Below, piece by piece: positions 23,223-31,556 of a stretch of DNA of 33,647 nt. A program made the position numbers and the translations under genes. The notes under the pieces were generated by a model that saw only the letters and a list, made by a program, of their open reading frames with translations, had not been told where the DNA came from and ran no database searches. The stretch's first letter is position 1; each line of letters starts with the position of its first letter. The DNA lies in the NCBI GenBank assembly GCA_031275285.1, contig JAISOY010000048.1:1-33647 (forward strand), read 5' to 3'. Origin of the DNA: Bacteroidales bacterium (GTDB lineage Bacteria > Bacteroidota > Bacteroidia > Bacteroidales > UBA4181).

Positions 23223-24131
23223 ATGATGAACAATTCTTTGATTTCAGTGGTGATACCTGTTTATAATTATCCTGAAGCTTTTCGGAAAACACTTGAAAGT
23301 GTGGCCAATCAGACATATAGAGATTTTGAAGTACACGTTGTTGATGATGGATCGGAAGAGGATATTGAATCAGTTGTAAAAGAAATATCAGATGAAAGAA
23401 TAAGGTATCATAAATTAGCGCATAAAAACGCTAATGTTGCCCGCAATTACGGAGTTGTTCAATCAAAGGGCGAATATATAGCGATGCTTGATAGTGATGA
23501 TATATGGTTGGAAGACCATCTCGAAAAGTGCCTGGAGCTACTTAAAGAAAAAAATGCTGACGGATTATATGGTAGCTTGATCATCAACAATGTTATAACT
23601 AACCGGAAATCTATCACTTATGTTTGTGAGCCTGATAAAGATGAGGTAATGATTAATTATTTGCTGTTAAGAGGGTATGGGGCGCAATCATCGACATTGT
23701 TTATGAGTGCTGAAAGTGCAAAAAAGGTGATCTGGGACCCTGGTTTAAACAGACATCAGGATTACGATTTTGTAGTGAGGTACTGTAAAGAATACAAAAT
23801 GGCAGCCAAAGAAACCCCCACTGTCATTTATAATTTAAGACCAAAAAGTCATTGTGATTTTGAATCATGTATCCGGTTCATTAAACGGGTTGAGAGTGAA
23901 ATTAATCCTGAGGTATATCATTATTATCATAAGAATATGCTTGAATTGGCAAAAAGAATTAATGCAGCCCCCGAAATTATCAAGCATTACCGGAATGAAC
24001 TAACCTATCATAGGGAATTGATGTCATTCAAAGATTTTATTCAAATAAAACGCCCTTCCAGTAAATTACAATTCTTAAAACTCAAAATGCAATATATCTG
24101 GCATATTCTCCGTGTTAGAGCAGCATATTGA
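23223..24131 (+). CDS. Family GT2 glycosyltransferase
   Basis: A 302-residue GT-A-fold glycosyltransferase. The N-terminal nucleotide-binding segment is VVIPVYNYPEAFRKTLESV (9-27) with VDDGS (40-44), and the metal-binding DxD motif is D90-S-D92-D (LDSDD). The acidic RHQDYDF (near 178) fits the catalytic base region. There is no transmembrane segment, so it should act in the cytoplasm. Two ATG codons overlap at 23223 and 23226; the first is used here. It is the last gene of the five-gene operon and may extend a sugar begun by the GT4 enzyme. Its base composition is as AT-rich as the other late operon genes. Confidence 0.88.
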   Translation: MMNNSLISVVIPVYNYPEAFRKTLESVANQTYRDFEVHVVDDGSEEDIESVVKEISDERIRYHKLAHKNANVARNYGVVQSKGEYIAMLDSDDIWLEDHLEKCLELLKEKNADGLYGSLIINNVITNRKSITYVCEPDKDEVMINYLLLRGYGAQSSTLFMSAESAKKVIWDPGLNRHQDYDFVVRYCKEYKMAAKETPTVIYNLRPKSHCDFESCIRFIKRVESEINPEVYHYYHKNMLELAKRINAAPEIIKHYRNELTYHRELMSFKDFIQIKRPSSKLQFLKLKMQYIWHILRVRAAY

Positions 24132-24209
24132 ACTGTCGGTATATACTTCTCCGGATTGATGTAAAAGAAATAAAATCAGTATTTATATTAATCGCTGCCA
24201 TTTATACAG

Positions 24210-24231
24210 CATCTCCTTTGAGGATGTTTTT
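24210..24231 (+). terminator. Possible terminator at the end of the RiPP-like operon
   Basis: CATCTCC-TTTGA-GGATG followed by TTTTT forms a short imperfect hairpin with a T-run, 79 nt after the GT2 stop. Stem quality is modest. Confidence 0.4.
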
Positions 24232-24281
24232 CGAAGGATATCAGCTATTTGATATTAAAGATACAAAAAGTTCCATAGTAA

Positions 24282-25511
24282 TTAGTCGGAAAACATACTT
24301 TTTTGAATCACTTTTTCCGTAGCGCCACGGCCGGAGGCAACAAAAGCGCCTGCAATATCTCCTGCCTGCTTTAGTTGTTCCGGATATTCCAACAGGGTAT
24401 TGAATATTTTAGAAAATTCTTCATAATTTCTGATAGGAAAGGCACCTCCCTGTTCTACCAGGTCAACGGCTTCCTGGAATTTTTTGTATGCCGGGCCGAA
24501 AAAGACAGGGATCCCATAAGCAGCTGCTTCGAGCGTGTTATGTATCCCTTTGCCGAATCCTCCTCCTATATAGGCAAACGTACCGTAGCGATACAAGGAT
24601 GAAAGCATGCCTATATTATCAATGACCAGTGCATCATAACCGGACGGATCCACCGATGACAGCTGGGAATAGCGGATGCCTTTTATTTTCAGCGATATGA
24701 TCAGTTGATCTATTTGCGTATCATGTAATTCATGAGGGGCAAATATCCATTTTATACCTTTGTTTTCCGTATTGATATAACGTACCAGCAGGTCCGTATC
24801 AGGCGGCCAGGTGCTTCCTGCCACCATACATTTTTTATCCTGTACGAATTGTGCAACATCCGGCAGCGAGCGTGCCTGGTCTACAATACTGCATACACGG
24901 TCAAAACGTGTGTCGCCGGTAACAGTAACATTATTGAATCCGGCCTGTCCCAGTAATTGTTGGGAACGTTCATTCTGGACAAAGAACCAGGTAAATGACT
25001 TTAATAGTTTACGGTACCATCCTCCGTACCATTGGAAGAAAACCTGATCGGTACGGAAATTAGCAGAAACCAGGAATAACGGGATCTTTTGCTGCCGGAT
25101 CACGCGCAGGTAATTTCTCCAGAATTCATATTTGATAAAATATATTTTCTTGGGTTGTATCAATTTTATGAAACGCCGGGCATTCCGGGATGTATCAAAA
25201 GGAAGGTAAAATATATAATCCGCACCGGAATAATTTTTTCTCAATTCATATCCGGAAGGAGAAAAGAAAGTGACTACTATCTTATATTGTGGAAATTGAT
25301 CACGCAGTTTTTCGATTAAAGGACGCCCTTGTTCGAATTCTCCTACTGAAGCACTATGAATCCATATCCGTTGTTCATCAGCTTTTAATTTACTAGTGAT
25401 TTGATCCCAGGCATCTTTCTGACCTTTTGCCAGCTGGCTGGCTTTGATATTTCCCGACAGAGCAGCCAAACGGATAAGTAATGAATATAAGTATATGAAA
25501 AAGGAGTACAC
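24282..25511 (-). CDS. waaA: 3-deoxy-D-manno-octulosonic acid (Kdo) transferase
   Basis: A 409-residue GT30-family enzyme that transfers Kdo from CMP-Kdo to lipid A precursor at the inner membrane, an early step of lipopolysaccharide synthesis. An N-terminal hydrophobic helix (about 3-20, FFIYLYSLLIRLAAL) is followed by IHSASVGEFEQGRPLIE with catalytic E58. Later segments match the family: EFWRNYL, LVSANFR, VTGDTRFDRV, FAPHELH and GGGFGKGIHNTLEAAAYGIPVFFGP. Length is normal for Bacteroidota. The start is GTG at 25511, just before the membrane helix; no in-frame ATG is better placed. Confidence 0.95.
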   Translation of the reverse strand: MYSFFIYLYSLLIRLAALSGNIKASQLAKGQKDAWDQITSKLKADEQRIWIHSASVGEFEQGRPLIEKLRDQFPQYKIVVTFFSPSGYELRKNYSGADYIFYLPFDTSRNARRFIKLIQPKKIYFIKYEFWRNYLRVIRQQKIPLFLVSANFRTDQVFFQWYGGWYRKLLKSFTWFFVQNERSQQLLGQAGFNNVTVTGDTRFDRVCSIVDQARSLPDVAQFVQDKKCMVAGSTWPPDTDLLVRYINTENKGIKWIFAPHELHDTQIDQLIISLKIKGIRYSQLSSVDPSGYDALVIDNIGMLSSLYRYGTFAYIGGGFGKGIHNTLEAAAYGIPVFFGPAYKKFQEAVDLVEQGGAFPIRNYEEFSKIFNTLLEYPEQLKQAGDIAGAFVASGRGATEKVIQKSMFSD

Positions 25512-25532
25512 TTTTGATATGAATTAATACTG

Positions 25533-25540
25533 CAAATATA
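25533..25540 (-). promoter_or_regulatory. Candidate -7 box for waaA
   Basis: On the minus strand TATATTTG matches the Bacteroides -7 box and lies about 22 nt before the GTG start. The region just upstream forms an imperfect hairpin (25556-25581). Confidence 0.4.
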
Positions 25541-25555
25541 GTGAAAGCCGAGAGG

Positions 25556-25581
25556 CAAAATCAAGCTTGCTTGAAATTTTG
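25556..25581. repeat. Imperfect hairpin upstream of waaA
   Basis: CAAAATCAAGC and GCTTGAAATTTTG are complementary arms, with two bulged bases and a 2-nt loop. The dyad overlaps the place expected for the waaA -33 region. Confidence 0.4.
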
Positions 25582-25612
25582 TCCAAGGCGTATCCTATAT
25601 TGCCCAATATAT

Positions 25613-25647
25613 AAAAGAATGGCGCACATTCTGTACGCCATTCTTTT
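25613..25647 (-). terminator. Terminator between the HU/SPOR gene and waaA
   Basis: A perfect 12-bp stem (AAAAGAATGGCG with CGCCATTCTTTT) and an 11-nt loop lie 28 nt after the HU/SPOR stop on the minus strand. T-rich sequence flanks both sides, so it may work in both directions. Confidence 0.8.
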
Positions 25648-25675
25648 TAGATCCTATATTTCCGGTCAGCCGATC

Positions 25676-26953
25676 TTATCTTCTAAGTACCCAAACGTCC
25701 TTACAATGGGGTTGTTGTCTGAAGTAATTGAGTTGGTTGTACGCTTCCGTTATATTTTCATAACTGGCAACAGCCACGCGGACACGTTGATTGCCGAAGT
25801 CTATAATTTCGAAATTGATACCGGCATCTTGCAGCATTTTCCCATATCGTTCTGCACGGACCTGGGTACTGAAACTACCAACGATCAACAAATACTTTCC
25901 CTGCCCGACATTACCCTGGATGCTTGTTCCTGCATGGCTTTTAGATGGCGTCGAAGAAACCTTTTCCGGTTGTGCCGCAGGCGTTGATGGTGCTGTGGAA
26001 GGAGTAGATGGGTCAGGATTCAATGCATTTTTCTTGTCTGTAGCATCATCCATACCCTGTTCTATTTCGGAGTTACCGGATGTTGTTTCGGGAGATTCAA
26101 TTGCAGGAGGTAATTGTGCCGTCTTTGCCGTCTTATCCAAAGTAAATTTCGGATATAGGTAATAGAAGCCTACGCCAAGTCCTGCTGCTGCCAACAATAC
26201 AAATATAATCCACACAGGAAAACTGTTGCCAGATGAAGCTGTGGTTTTCTTTTGTGTGACCGGGGGCTTGGTTTTTGGAGGGACTGTTTTTTGCTGGACG
26301 GGTTTGGCCGGCGGTTCCTGTCTTTCTATTGCAGGCCGGCGGCGTTCTGTATTTTCTCTTGTACGCATATTTCCCGTTGCAAAGATGCTCTCTCCGGAAG
26401 CCGCAGAGGCTGTAGGTTCTTCCTTTTTCACATCAGCATCGGGTGTTTTTGGTACTTCGGGTTCTTTAGTTTTAGGAACTTCTGCAACAGGAGGTATTTC
26501 TTTTTCTTTGGTCGGGGAGGGGGGAGCTTCTGTTTTCGGAGTCTCTCCCTGAATGTTCACTTGTTCCAAACCGTAGGTGTTGACATTACCTATGTTTAAT
26601 CTGCTGTCGGGGATAAAAATGATATCCCCTTTGGCGTCTAGGGAAAGAATGCCAAAGTTGTCTACCGATATTGTTTTGGAAAAGATCAGTTGCTTGGTGA
26701 TGTCCGCATAGAATTCTTTTATGGCATCTCTGGCCTGATCAGGAGTAATTTTCTCCAGGCCGGCGATATAAGTTGCCAGTTTTCCGTCATCGTCACTGTC
26801 GGAGTTATCAAATTCAAGTGTCCTCACCGGAGGAAGTACAACATCTCCTGCAATAACGGACGGTTTGTCTACTGCTGTAAAACGTCCCAGTTCCGGAACT
26901 ACTACGGATGGATGTTCCATCAGATAACCACGAATATGTTTGCTTATGTCCAC
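25676..26953 (-). CDS. Membrane-anchored HU-like/SPOR-domain protein
   Basis: A 425-residue protein with the Bacteroidota layout HU-like domains, linker, transmembrane helix, SPOR. The N-terminal part (about 1-135) resembles the HU-CCDC81 pair (PELGRFTA and ISVDNFGILSL). A Pro/Lys/Glu-rich linker (about 136-243) leads to a TM helix at 245-268, another low-complexity linker and a C-terminal SPOR domain (350-425, GKYLLIVGSFSTQVRAERYG). SPOR domains bind denuded peptidoglycan at division sites, so this protein should tether the cytoplasmic HU-like part to the septal wall. It lies downstream of lptB on the same strand. Family assignment is firm; the partner of the HU-like part is unknown. Confidence 0.9.
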   Translation of the reverse strand: MDISKHIRGYLMEHPSVVVPELGRFTAVDKPSVIAGDVVLPPVRTLEFDNSDSDDDGKLATYIAGLEKITPDQARDAIKEFYADITKQLIFSKTISVDNFGILSLDAKGDIIFIPDSRLNIGNVNTYGLEQVNIQGETPKTEAPPSPTKEKEIPPVAEVPKTKEPEVPKTPDADVKKEEPTASAASGESIFATGNMRTRENTERRRPAIERQEPPAKPVQQKTVPPKTKPPVTQKKTTASSGNSFPVWIIFVLLAAAGLGVGFYYLYPKFTLDKTAKTAQLPPAIESPETTSGNSEIEQGMDDATDKKNALNPDPSTPSTAPSTPAAQPEKVSSTPSKSHAGTSIQGNVGQGKYLLIVGSFSTQVRAERYGKMLQDAGINFEIIDFGNQRVRVAVASYENITEAYNQLNYFRQQPHCKDVWVLRR

Positions 26954-27045
26954 GATAGTATTGTTTTCAATGAAATATAGAATATAGATGTCTCTTCATA
27001 TATACGCATATAGGTGGCAGAATGTTTCATCTACCGATCAAAAAA

Positions 27046-27780
27046 TTAATCGTCGTACCGGCGTAATTCGAATTTTTCGCCCAGGTATAATTTTCTTACC
27101 TGCTTGTCTTCGGCCAATTCCTGTGCTGTCCCTGCCTTGAATATCTTCCCTTCAATAAGCAGGTATGCCCGGTCTGTAATGGAAAGTGTCTCGTGTACAT
27201 TGTGGTCGGTAATTAATATACCGATGTTCTTTTTTTTCAGTTTGGATATGATGAACTGGATGTCCTCTACTGCAATGGGGTCAACACCGGCAAAAGGTTC
27301 GTCCAGAAGAATGAACTTAGGGTCAATGGCCAGTGCGCGTGCTATTTCAGTACGGCGGCGTTCACCTCCGGAAAGTTGTATTCCCAGGCTTTTCCGGATC
27401 TTGGTAAGACCAAATTCCTGCAACAAGGTTTCTACACGTTCTTTTTGTTCCGCTTTTGGAATATCGGTCATTTCCAATACGGCCCTGATATTGTCTTCTA
27501 CGCTCAGCTTCCGGAAAACTGAAGCTTCCTGGGCGAGATAACCTATTCCTTTCTGTGCACGCCGGTAAACCGGTTCTTTGGTGATTTCAATATCGTCTAC
27601 AAAGATCTTTCCTTCATTGGGTGTGATCAATCCGACAATCATATAGAAAGAAGTTGTCTTCCCGGCACCGTTAGGACCGAGCAATCCAACAATCTCACCT
27701 TGGGAGACCTCTACCGAAACTCCTTTTACAACTGTCCGACTTCGATATTTCTTTACTAGATTTTCTGTTCGTAATATCAT
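27046..27780 (-). CDS. lptB: LPS export ABC transporter ATPase
   Basis: A 244-residue ABC ATPase that, with LptFG, extracts lipopolysaccharide from the inner membrane and pushes it along the Lpt bridge. It has Walker A GPNGAGKT (35-42), the Q-loop within YLAQEASVF, the signature [15 protein letters not shown], Walker [13 protein letters not shown] (D160, E161) and the switch H193 (TDHNVHET). [18 protein letters not shown] and [13 protein letters not shown] are typical of LptB. It lies between thrC and the HU/SPOR gene on the same strand; a -7-like box lies at 27819-27826. Confidence 0.95.
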   Translation of the reverse strand: MILRTENLVKKYRSRTVVKGVSVEVSQGEIVGLLGPNGAGKTTSFYMIVGLITPNEGKIFVDDIEITKEPVYRRAQKGIGYLAQEASVFRKLSVEDNIRAVLEMTDIPKAEQKERVETLLQEFGLTKIRKSLGIQLSGGERRRTEIARALAIDPKFILLDEPFAGVDPIAVEDIQFIISKLKKKNIGILITDHNVHETLSITDRAYLLIEGKIFKAGTAQELAEDKQVRKLYLGEKFELRRYDD

Positions 27781-27818
27781 CAGTTATCTTTTATTGATCA
27801 TCGGTTATTTTCGAACTT

Positions 27819-27826
27819 CAAATATA
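27819..27826 (-). promoter_or_regulatory. Candidate -7 box for lptB
   Basis: On the minus strand TATATTTG matches TAnnTTTG, 39 nt before the lptB ATG. A second match, TAGATTTG, is at 27849-27842 and overlaps the thrC stop. Confidence 0.35.
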
Positions 27827-27846
27827 ACCGTAAGTATGATACAAAT

Positions 27847-29142
27847 CTACTTTAATAGAAAACTTTTTAATGCATTAAAATCTGCCGGTATTTCCTCTGC
27901 TTGTTTTATCCCTTTTACAAAACGGGCTAAATTAGATGGTAACGTGATTTTTTCACCGGTCACCGGTTCAACTATTTCTGCAAATTTTGCCGGATGGGCG
28001 GTTTCAATAAAAAAGCCATTCCTTGCAGGGTGCCTATTCATATGATCTTTCAGAGCCTGATATCCGATGGCTCCATGCGGGTCGAGAAGATATCCGTATG
28101 AATGGTATACATCCCTGATGGTCGTCCGTATCTGGTCGTCGGTAGCAACAAACCCTTCTATATCTGCAACAATGGATTCATATGACTGATGATAGAGTTC
28201 GGTAATACGGGAAAAATTGCTTGGATTTCCTACATCCATGGCATTCGCAATAGTGGCTATAGAAGGACGGGGATTGAATTTCCCGTTTTTCAGGTACTGG
28301 GGAACAATATCATTGATATTGGTTGCCGCAATAAAGTGAGCAATGGGCAAACCCAAACGTTTGGCTATTAATCCGGAACATATATTTCCAAAGTTTCCGC
28401 TGGGTACAGCGCATGTGATGTTATCGATATCCGGCCCCATTTGTGCTACTCCCCAGAAATAATAAAATGACTGGGGTAACAATCGTGCCCAATTGATGGA
28501 ATTGGCAGATGTCAGTGTCAGATGTTGGTTCAGGTCTTTATCGGCAAACGCCTGTTTCACCATTTGCTGGCAATCGTCAAAAGTACCGGACACCTCAATG
28601 GCTGTGATGTTTTCGCCCAAAGTGGTGAATTGCTTTTCTTGTATCGGACTTACCAGCCCTTTGGGATACAGGACAAAAACCCTTATGCCGGGGACTTTGT
28701 AAAAACCATTGGCAACAGCACTTCCGGTATCTCCAGATGTTGCTACCAGTACGTTCACGTCCTGTTTTTCCAGGCCGGTAAAATAGCCCAACAGGCGAGC
28801 CATAAACCTCGCTCCAACATCTTTAAAAGCCATTGTGGGACCATGAAACAGTTCAAGTGTATTCACCCTGTCGTGGATGTTGACCAACGGTATGGGAAAA
28901 TCAAGCGTATCGTATACCATCTTTTTCAGGTCATTATCCGGAATGTCATCACTCAGGAAATGGGATGCAACATGGAATGCCATCTCGGGTAATTCCATAT
29001 CATACATTTGCTTGAAGAAGGAATCCGGTAGGATGCCTATTTTTTCTGGCATATAAAGTCCCGAATCCGGAGCCAGGCCCTTTGTAACCACCTCCTTCAG
29101 GGAAGCTGGTGGTGAATTTTTATGAGTGCTGTAATATTTCAT
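27847..29142 (-). CDS. thrC: Threonine synthase
   Basis: A 431-residue PLP enzyme converting O-phosphohomoserine to threonine. The N-terminal YYSTHKNSPPASLKEVV and GLAPDSGLYMPE are characteristic. The PLP lysine is K107 in FHGPTMAFKDVGARF, the phosphate-binding region follows (LVATSGDTGSAVANGFY), and SGNFGNICSGLIAKRLGLP is the later conserved block. It belongs to the longer class of threonine synthase also found in Escherichia coli. thrA and thrB are not adjacent: the divergent neighbour is sufC and the downstream gene is lptB. A -7-like TAAATTTG lies at 29205-29198 on the minus strand. Confidence 0.96.
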   Translation of the reverse strand: MKYYSTHKNSPPASLKEVVTKGLAPDSGLYMPEKIGILPDSFFKQMYDMELPEMAFHVASHFLSDDIPDNDLKKMVYDTLDFPIPLVNIHDRVNTLELFHGPTMAFKDVGARFMARLLGYFTGLEKQDVNVLVATSGDTGSAVANGFYKVPGIRVFVLYPKGLVSPIQEKQFTTLGENITAIEVSGTFDDCQQMVKQAFADKDLNQHLTLTSANSINWARLLPQSFYYFWGVAQMGPDIDNITCAVPSGNFGNICSGLIAKRLGLPIAHFIAATNINDIVPQYLKNGKFNPRPSIATIANAMDVGNPSNFSRITELYHQSYESIVADIEGFVATDDQIRTTIRDVYHSYGYLLDPHGAIGYQALKDHMNRHPARNGFFIETAHPAKFAEIVEPVTGEKITLPSNLARFVKGIKQAEEIPADFNALKSFLLK

Positions 29143-29318
29143 GTGGTATTTGGATTTGCTTTACCGGTCTATGACCAGAAGCTTTTAAACACGACTGCAA
29201 ATTTATATAAATTTATCAGGATATCCGACATAATTCTAATATCTGTATTGACTGTCCGGAATATCCCGGAACCGGGTGGATAAGTACAGGAAAATATGGA
29301 TGTAAACATAAGATTTGT

Positions 29319-29326
29319 TATCTTTG
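29319..29326 (+). promoter_or_regulatory. Candidate -7 box for sufCD
   Basis: TATCTTTG is a perfect match to TAnnTTTG, 74 nt before the sufC ATG. No good -33 element is seen 19-21 nt upstream. Confidence 0.45.
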
Positions 29327-29400
29327 CCACCATAAGATCATAGAATCATGAAGCCTGAAAGCGATTTTCTGATCAGATATACATAATATTATAAGACACG

Positions 29401-30141
29401 ATGTTATCAATCAAAAATTTACATAGTACCATTAACGGAAACCAGATATTGAAAGGCGTAAACCTTGAGGTGAACGCTGGTGAGATTCATGCCATCATGG
29501 GACCGAACGGGGCCGGAAAAAGTACGTTGGCCGCAGTGCTCACAGGACGTGAAGGTTATGAAGTAACGCAGGGAGAGGTATCGTTTGAGGGGGGGGATTT
29601 ATTGGATCTGAGCCCTGAGGATCGTGCCCGGAAAGGAATATTCCTGAGTTTCCAGTATCCTGTGGAAATACCCGGCGTAAGTATGGCCAATTTTATGAAA
29701 CTGGCATTAAATGAACAACGAAAATATAAAGGATTGCCTCCTTTATCTGCTTCTGAATTCCTAAAACGGATGCGTGAAAAGTCGGCGCTGGTCGGATTGG
29801 ATTCCTCCCTGATCAGCCGTTCGGTAAATGAAGGTTTTTCCGGTGGAGAAAAAAAACGCAATGAGATCTTTCAGATGGCCATGCTTGAACCGACCCTGGC
29901 TATTCTTGACGAAACAGACAGCGGTCTGGATATCGATGCACTCAGGATTGTTTCCCAAGGTGTAAACGCTTTAAAACGGACGGATAATGCTACAATTGTG
30001 ATCACTCATTATCAGCGGTTGCTGGATTACATAGTTCCTGACTTTGTTCATGTAATGGTGGACGGACGCATTGTTAAGACCGGAAATAAGGATCTGGCCC
30101 TTGAACTGGAATCAAAAGGCTATGAATGGCTGATGTCCTGA
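29401..30141 (+). CDS. sufC: Fe-S cluster assembly ATPase SufC
   Basis: A 246-residue ABC-type ATPase that drives the SufBCD scaffold for iron-sulfur cluster assembly in the cytoplasm. It has Walker A GPNGAGKS (34-41), the SufC-type signature [14 protein letters not shown] (146-159) and Walker [16 protein letters not shown] with E171. [13 protein letters not shown] is diagnostic for SufC. sufD follows after 19 nt. The usual sufB upstream neighbour is absent; the preceding gene is the divergent thrC. Confidence 0.97.
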   Translation: MLSIKNLHSTINGNQILKGVNLEVNAGEIHAIMGPNGAGKSTLAAVLTGREGYEVTQGEVSFEGGDLLDLSPEDRARKGIFLSFQYPVEIPGVSMANFMKLALNEQRKYKGLPPLSASEFLKRMREKSALVGLDSSLISRSVNEGFSGGEKKRNEIFQMAMLEPTLAILDETDSGLDIDALRIVSQGVNALKRTDNATIVITHYQRLLDYIVPDFVHVMVDGRIVKTGNKDLALELESKGYEWLMS

Positions 30142-30160
30142 TTATTTTATTTGTTGTCTC

Positions 30161-31471
30161 ATGAACTCTTTTCAATTTTATATAGATCAGTATCGTTTCC
30201 GTAAATGGAAGGATATGCCTGACTTTGTCGTTGATATCAAAGATGAGGCCATGGAAAAATTGTCTGCAGCCTCCTTCCCAAAAGGAAAGGATGAACAATA
30301 CTTGTATACCGACATCGCTTCTTTATTACAGGAAAACAGATGTTTGTACCAGCCTTCTGAAGAACAGCTCACATTCGATAAGATCAACCGGTTTTTAGAC
30401 AGCGATCTTCCTGATCTCAATTCATATAGTTTGATATTTAACAATGGGTTTCATGTACATAAAGAATCGGTACATGTGTTACCGGGAGGGATTGTAGTCG
30501 GTAGTTTTTTAAGCACCGTCCGTCAATTCAGTGAAGAGTATGAGAAGTTTTTTACGGATTATTCTCTGCCGGACGATATATTGATCAACCTGAATGCTAT
30601 GTTGAGCGGTGATGGTTTTTTTGTATTCGTTCCTGCCAACATGAAACCCGGTAAACCGATCCAGATCACCAACCTTTTTCATGGAAATGGAAATGTGTTG
30701 ACACAGCCCAGGAATCTGATCATTATGGAACCGGGGAGTTCGGCGGACATATTGCTTTGCGATTATACACTCTCTGATGAGTCATTCATGTGTAATGATG
30801 TTACGGATGTAGTACTGGCTGAAGGAGCATCTTTGAACCTGACCCGTTTACAGAAAGTGAACGGTACTTCCCATTTATTCACCCATACCAATGTGCGGCA
30901 GAAAATGTCCAGCCACATGACCACACATTATATTTCTTTAAATGGAGCTACGATACGTAATGACTTGAAAGTAAATCTTACAGGGAAAGAAGCGGAACAT
31001 TATGTAAAAGGGTTGGCTTTTACCCAACAAAGCGGACATATCGATAATGATGTACATATTGTGCATGCTTCTCCGGATTGTCGAAGTAACCAGTTATTCA
31101 AACATATTTTATCGGATATTTCCACAGGTGCTTTTACCGGTCGCATTGTTGTTGATGAAGGTGCACAAAAAACCTTGGCCTATCAACGGAGTAGTAATAT
31201 CCTGTTGGACGCAAAGGCAAAAATGAACATAAGGCCGCAACTGGAGATCTACGCTGATGACGTGAAATGCAGCCATGGCGCTACGGTTGGACAGTTAGAT
31301 AATGAGGCATTGTTTTATCTCCGGTCGCGTGGTATCGGTAAAAAAGAAGCACAGAAGATCTTGCTTCAGGCTTTTGCGGAAGAGACCCTTGAAGGGATTT
31401 CCAGTAAAGAGATCAAGAATGAAATGATACGTCTGGTTGAACAGAAAATGGTTGAAAACTTTCCTGTTTGA
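30161..31471 (+). CDS. sufD: Fe-S cluster assembly protein SufD
   Basis: A 436-residue SufD, partner of SufB and SufC in the cluster scaffold. The right-handed beta-helix core carries LNLTRLQKVNG, HTNVRQKMSSHMTTHYISLNGATIRNDLKV and FTGRIVVDEGAQKTLAYQRSSNILL; the C-terminal block KCSHGATVGQLDNEALFYLRSRGI is highly typical and contains the conserved Cys-x-His-Gly-Ala-Thr. The N-terminal region is variable, as usual. sufS and sufB are not adjacent; the next gene encodes an OmpA-like lipoprotein after 85 nt. Confidence 0.95.
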   Translation: MNSFQFYIDQYRFRKWKDMPDFVVDIKDEAMEKLSAASFPKGKDEQYLYTDIASLLQENRCLYQPSEEQLTFDKINRFLDSDLPDLNSYSLIFNNGFHVHKESVHVLPGGIVVGSFLSTVRQFSEEYEKFFTDYSLPDDILINLNAMLSGDGFFVFVPANMKPGKPIQITNLFHGNGNVLTQPRNLIIMEPGSSADILLCDYTLSDESFMCNDVTDVVLAEGASLNLTRLQKVNGTSHLFTHTNVRQKMSSHMTTHYISLNGATIRNDLKVNLTGKEAEHYVKGLAFTQQSGHIDNDVHIVHASPDCRSNQLFKHILSDISTGAFTGRIVVDEGAQKTLAYQRSSNILLDAKAKMNIRPQLEIYADDVKCSHGATVGQLDNEALFYLRSRGIGKKEAQKILLQAFAEETLEGISSKEIKNEMIRLVEQKMVENFPV

Positions 31472-31556
31472 ATTTGGATTAGTTTTTATAATTTTGGAAC
31501 CGCATATGATTTCTTTTCATGACGTTTGAATAACCAAATATTATAATGTTTCCTTT

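Noticed and set aside
24128..24322. 64-codon open frame after the GT2 gene
   Set aside because: Starts at TTG, overlaps the end of waaA on the other strand and shows no conserved motif.
25541..25987. 148-codon plus-strand open frame across the terminator and HU/SPOR gene
   Set aside because: Crosses a strong terminator hairpin and is antisense to the SPOR domain.
26226..26599. Overlapping plus-strand frames opposite the HU/SPOR linker
   Set aside because: Low-complexity antisense of a Pro/Lys-rich linker, not genes.
29347..29385. 12-codon mini-ORF before sufC
   Set aside because: Could be a leader peptide but has no run of a regulatory amino acid and no attenuator-like hairpins; not supported.
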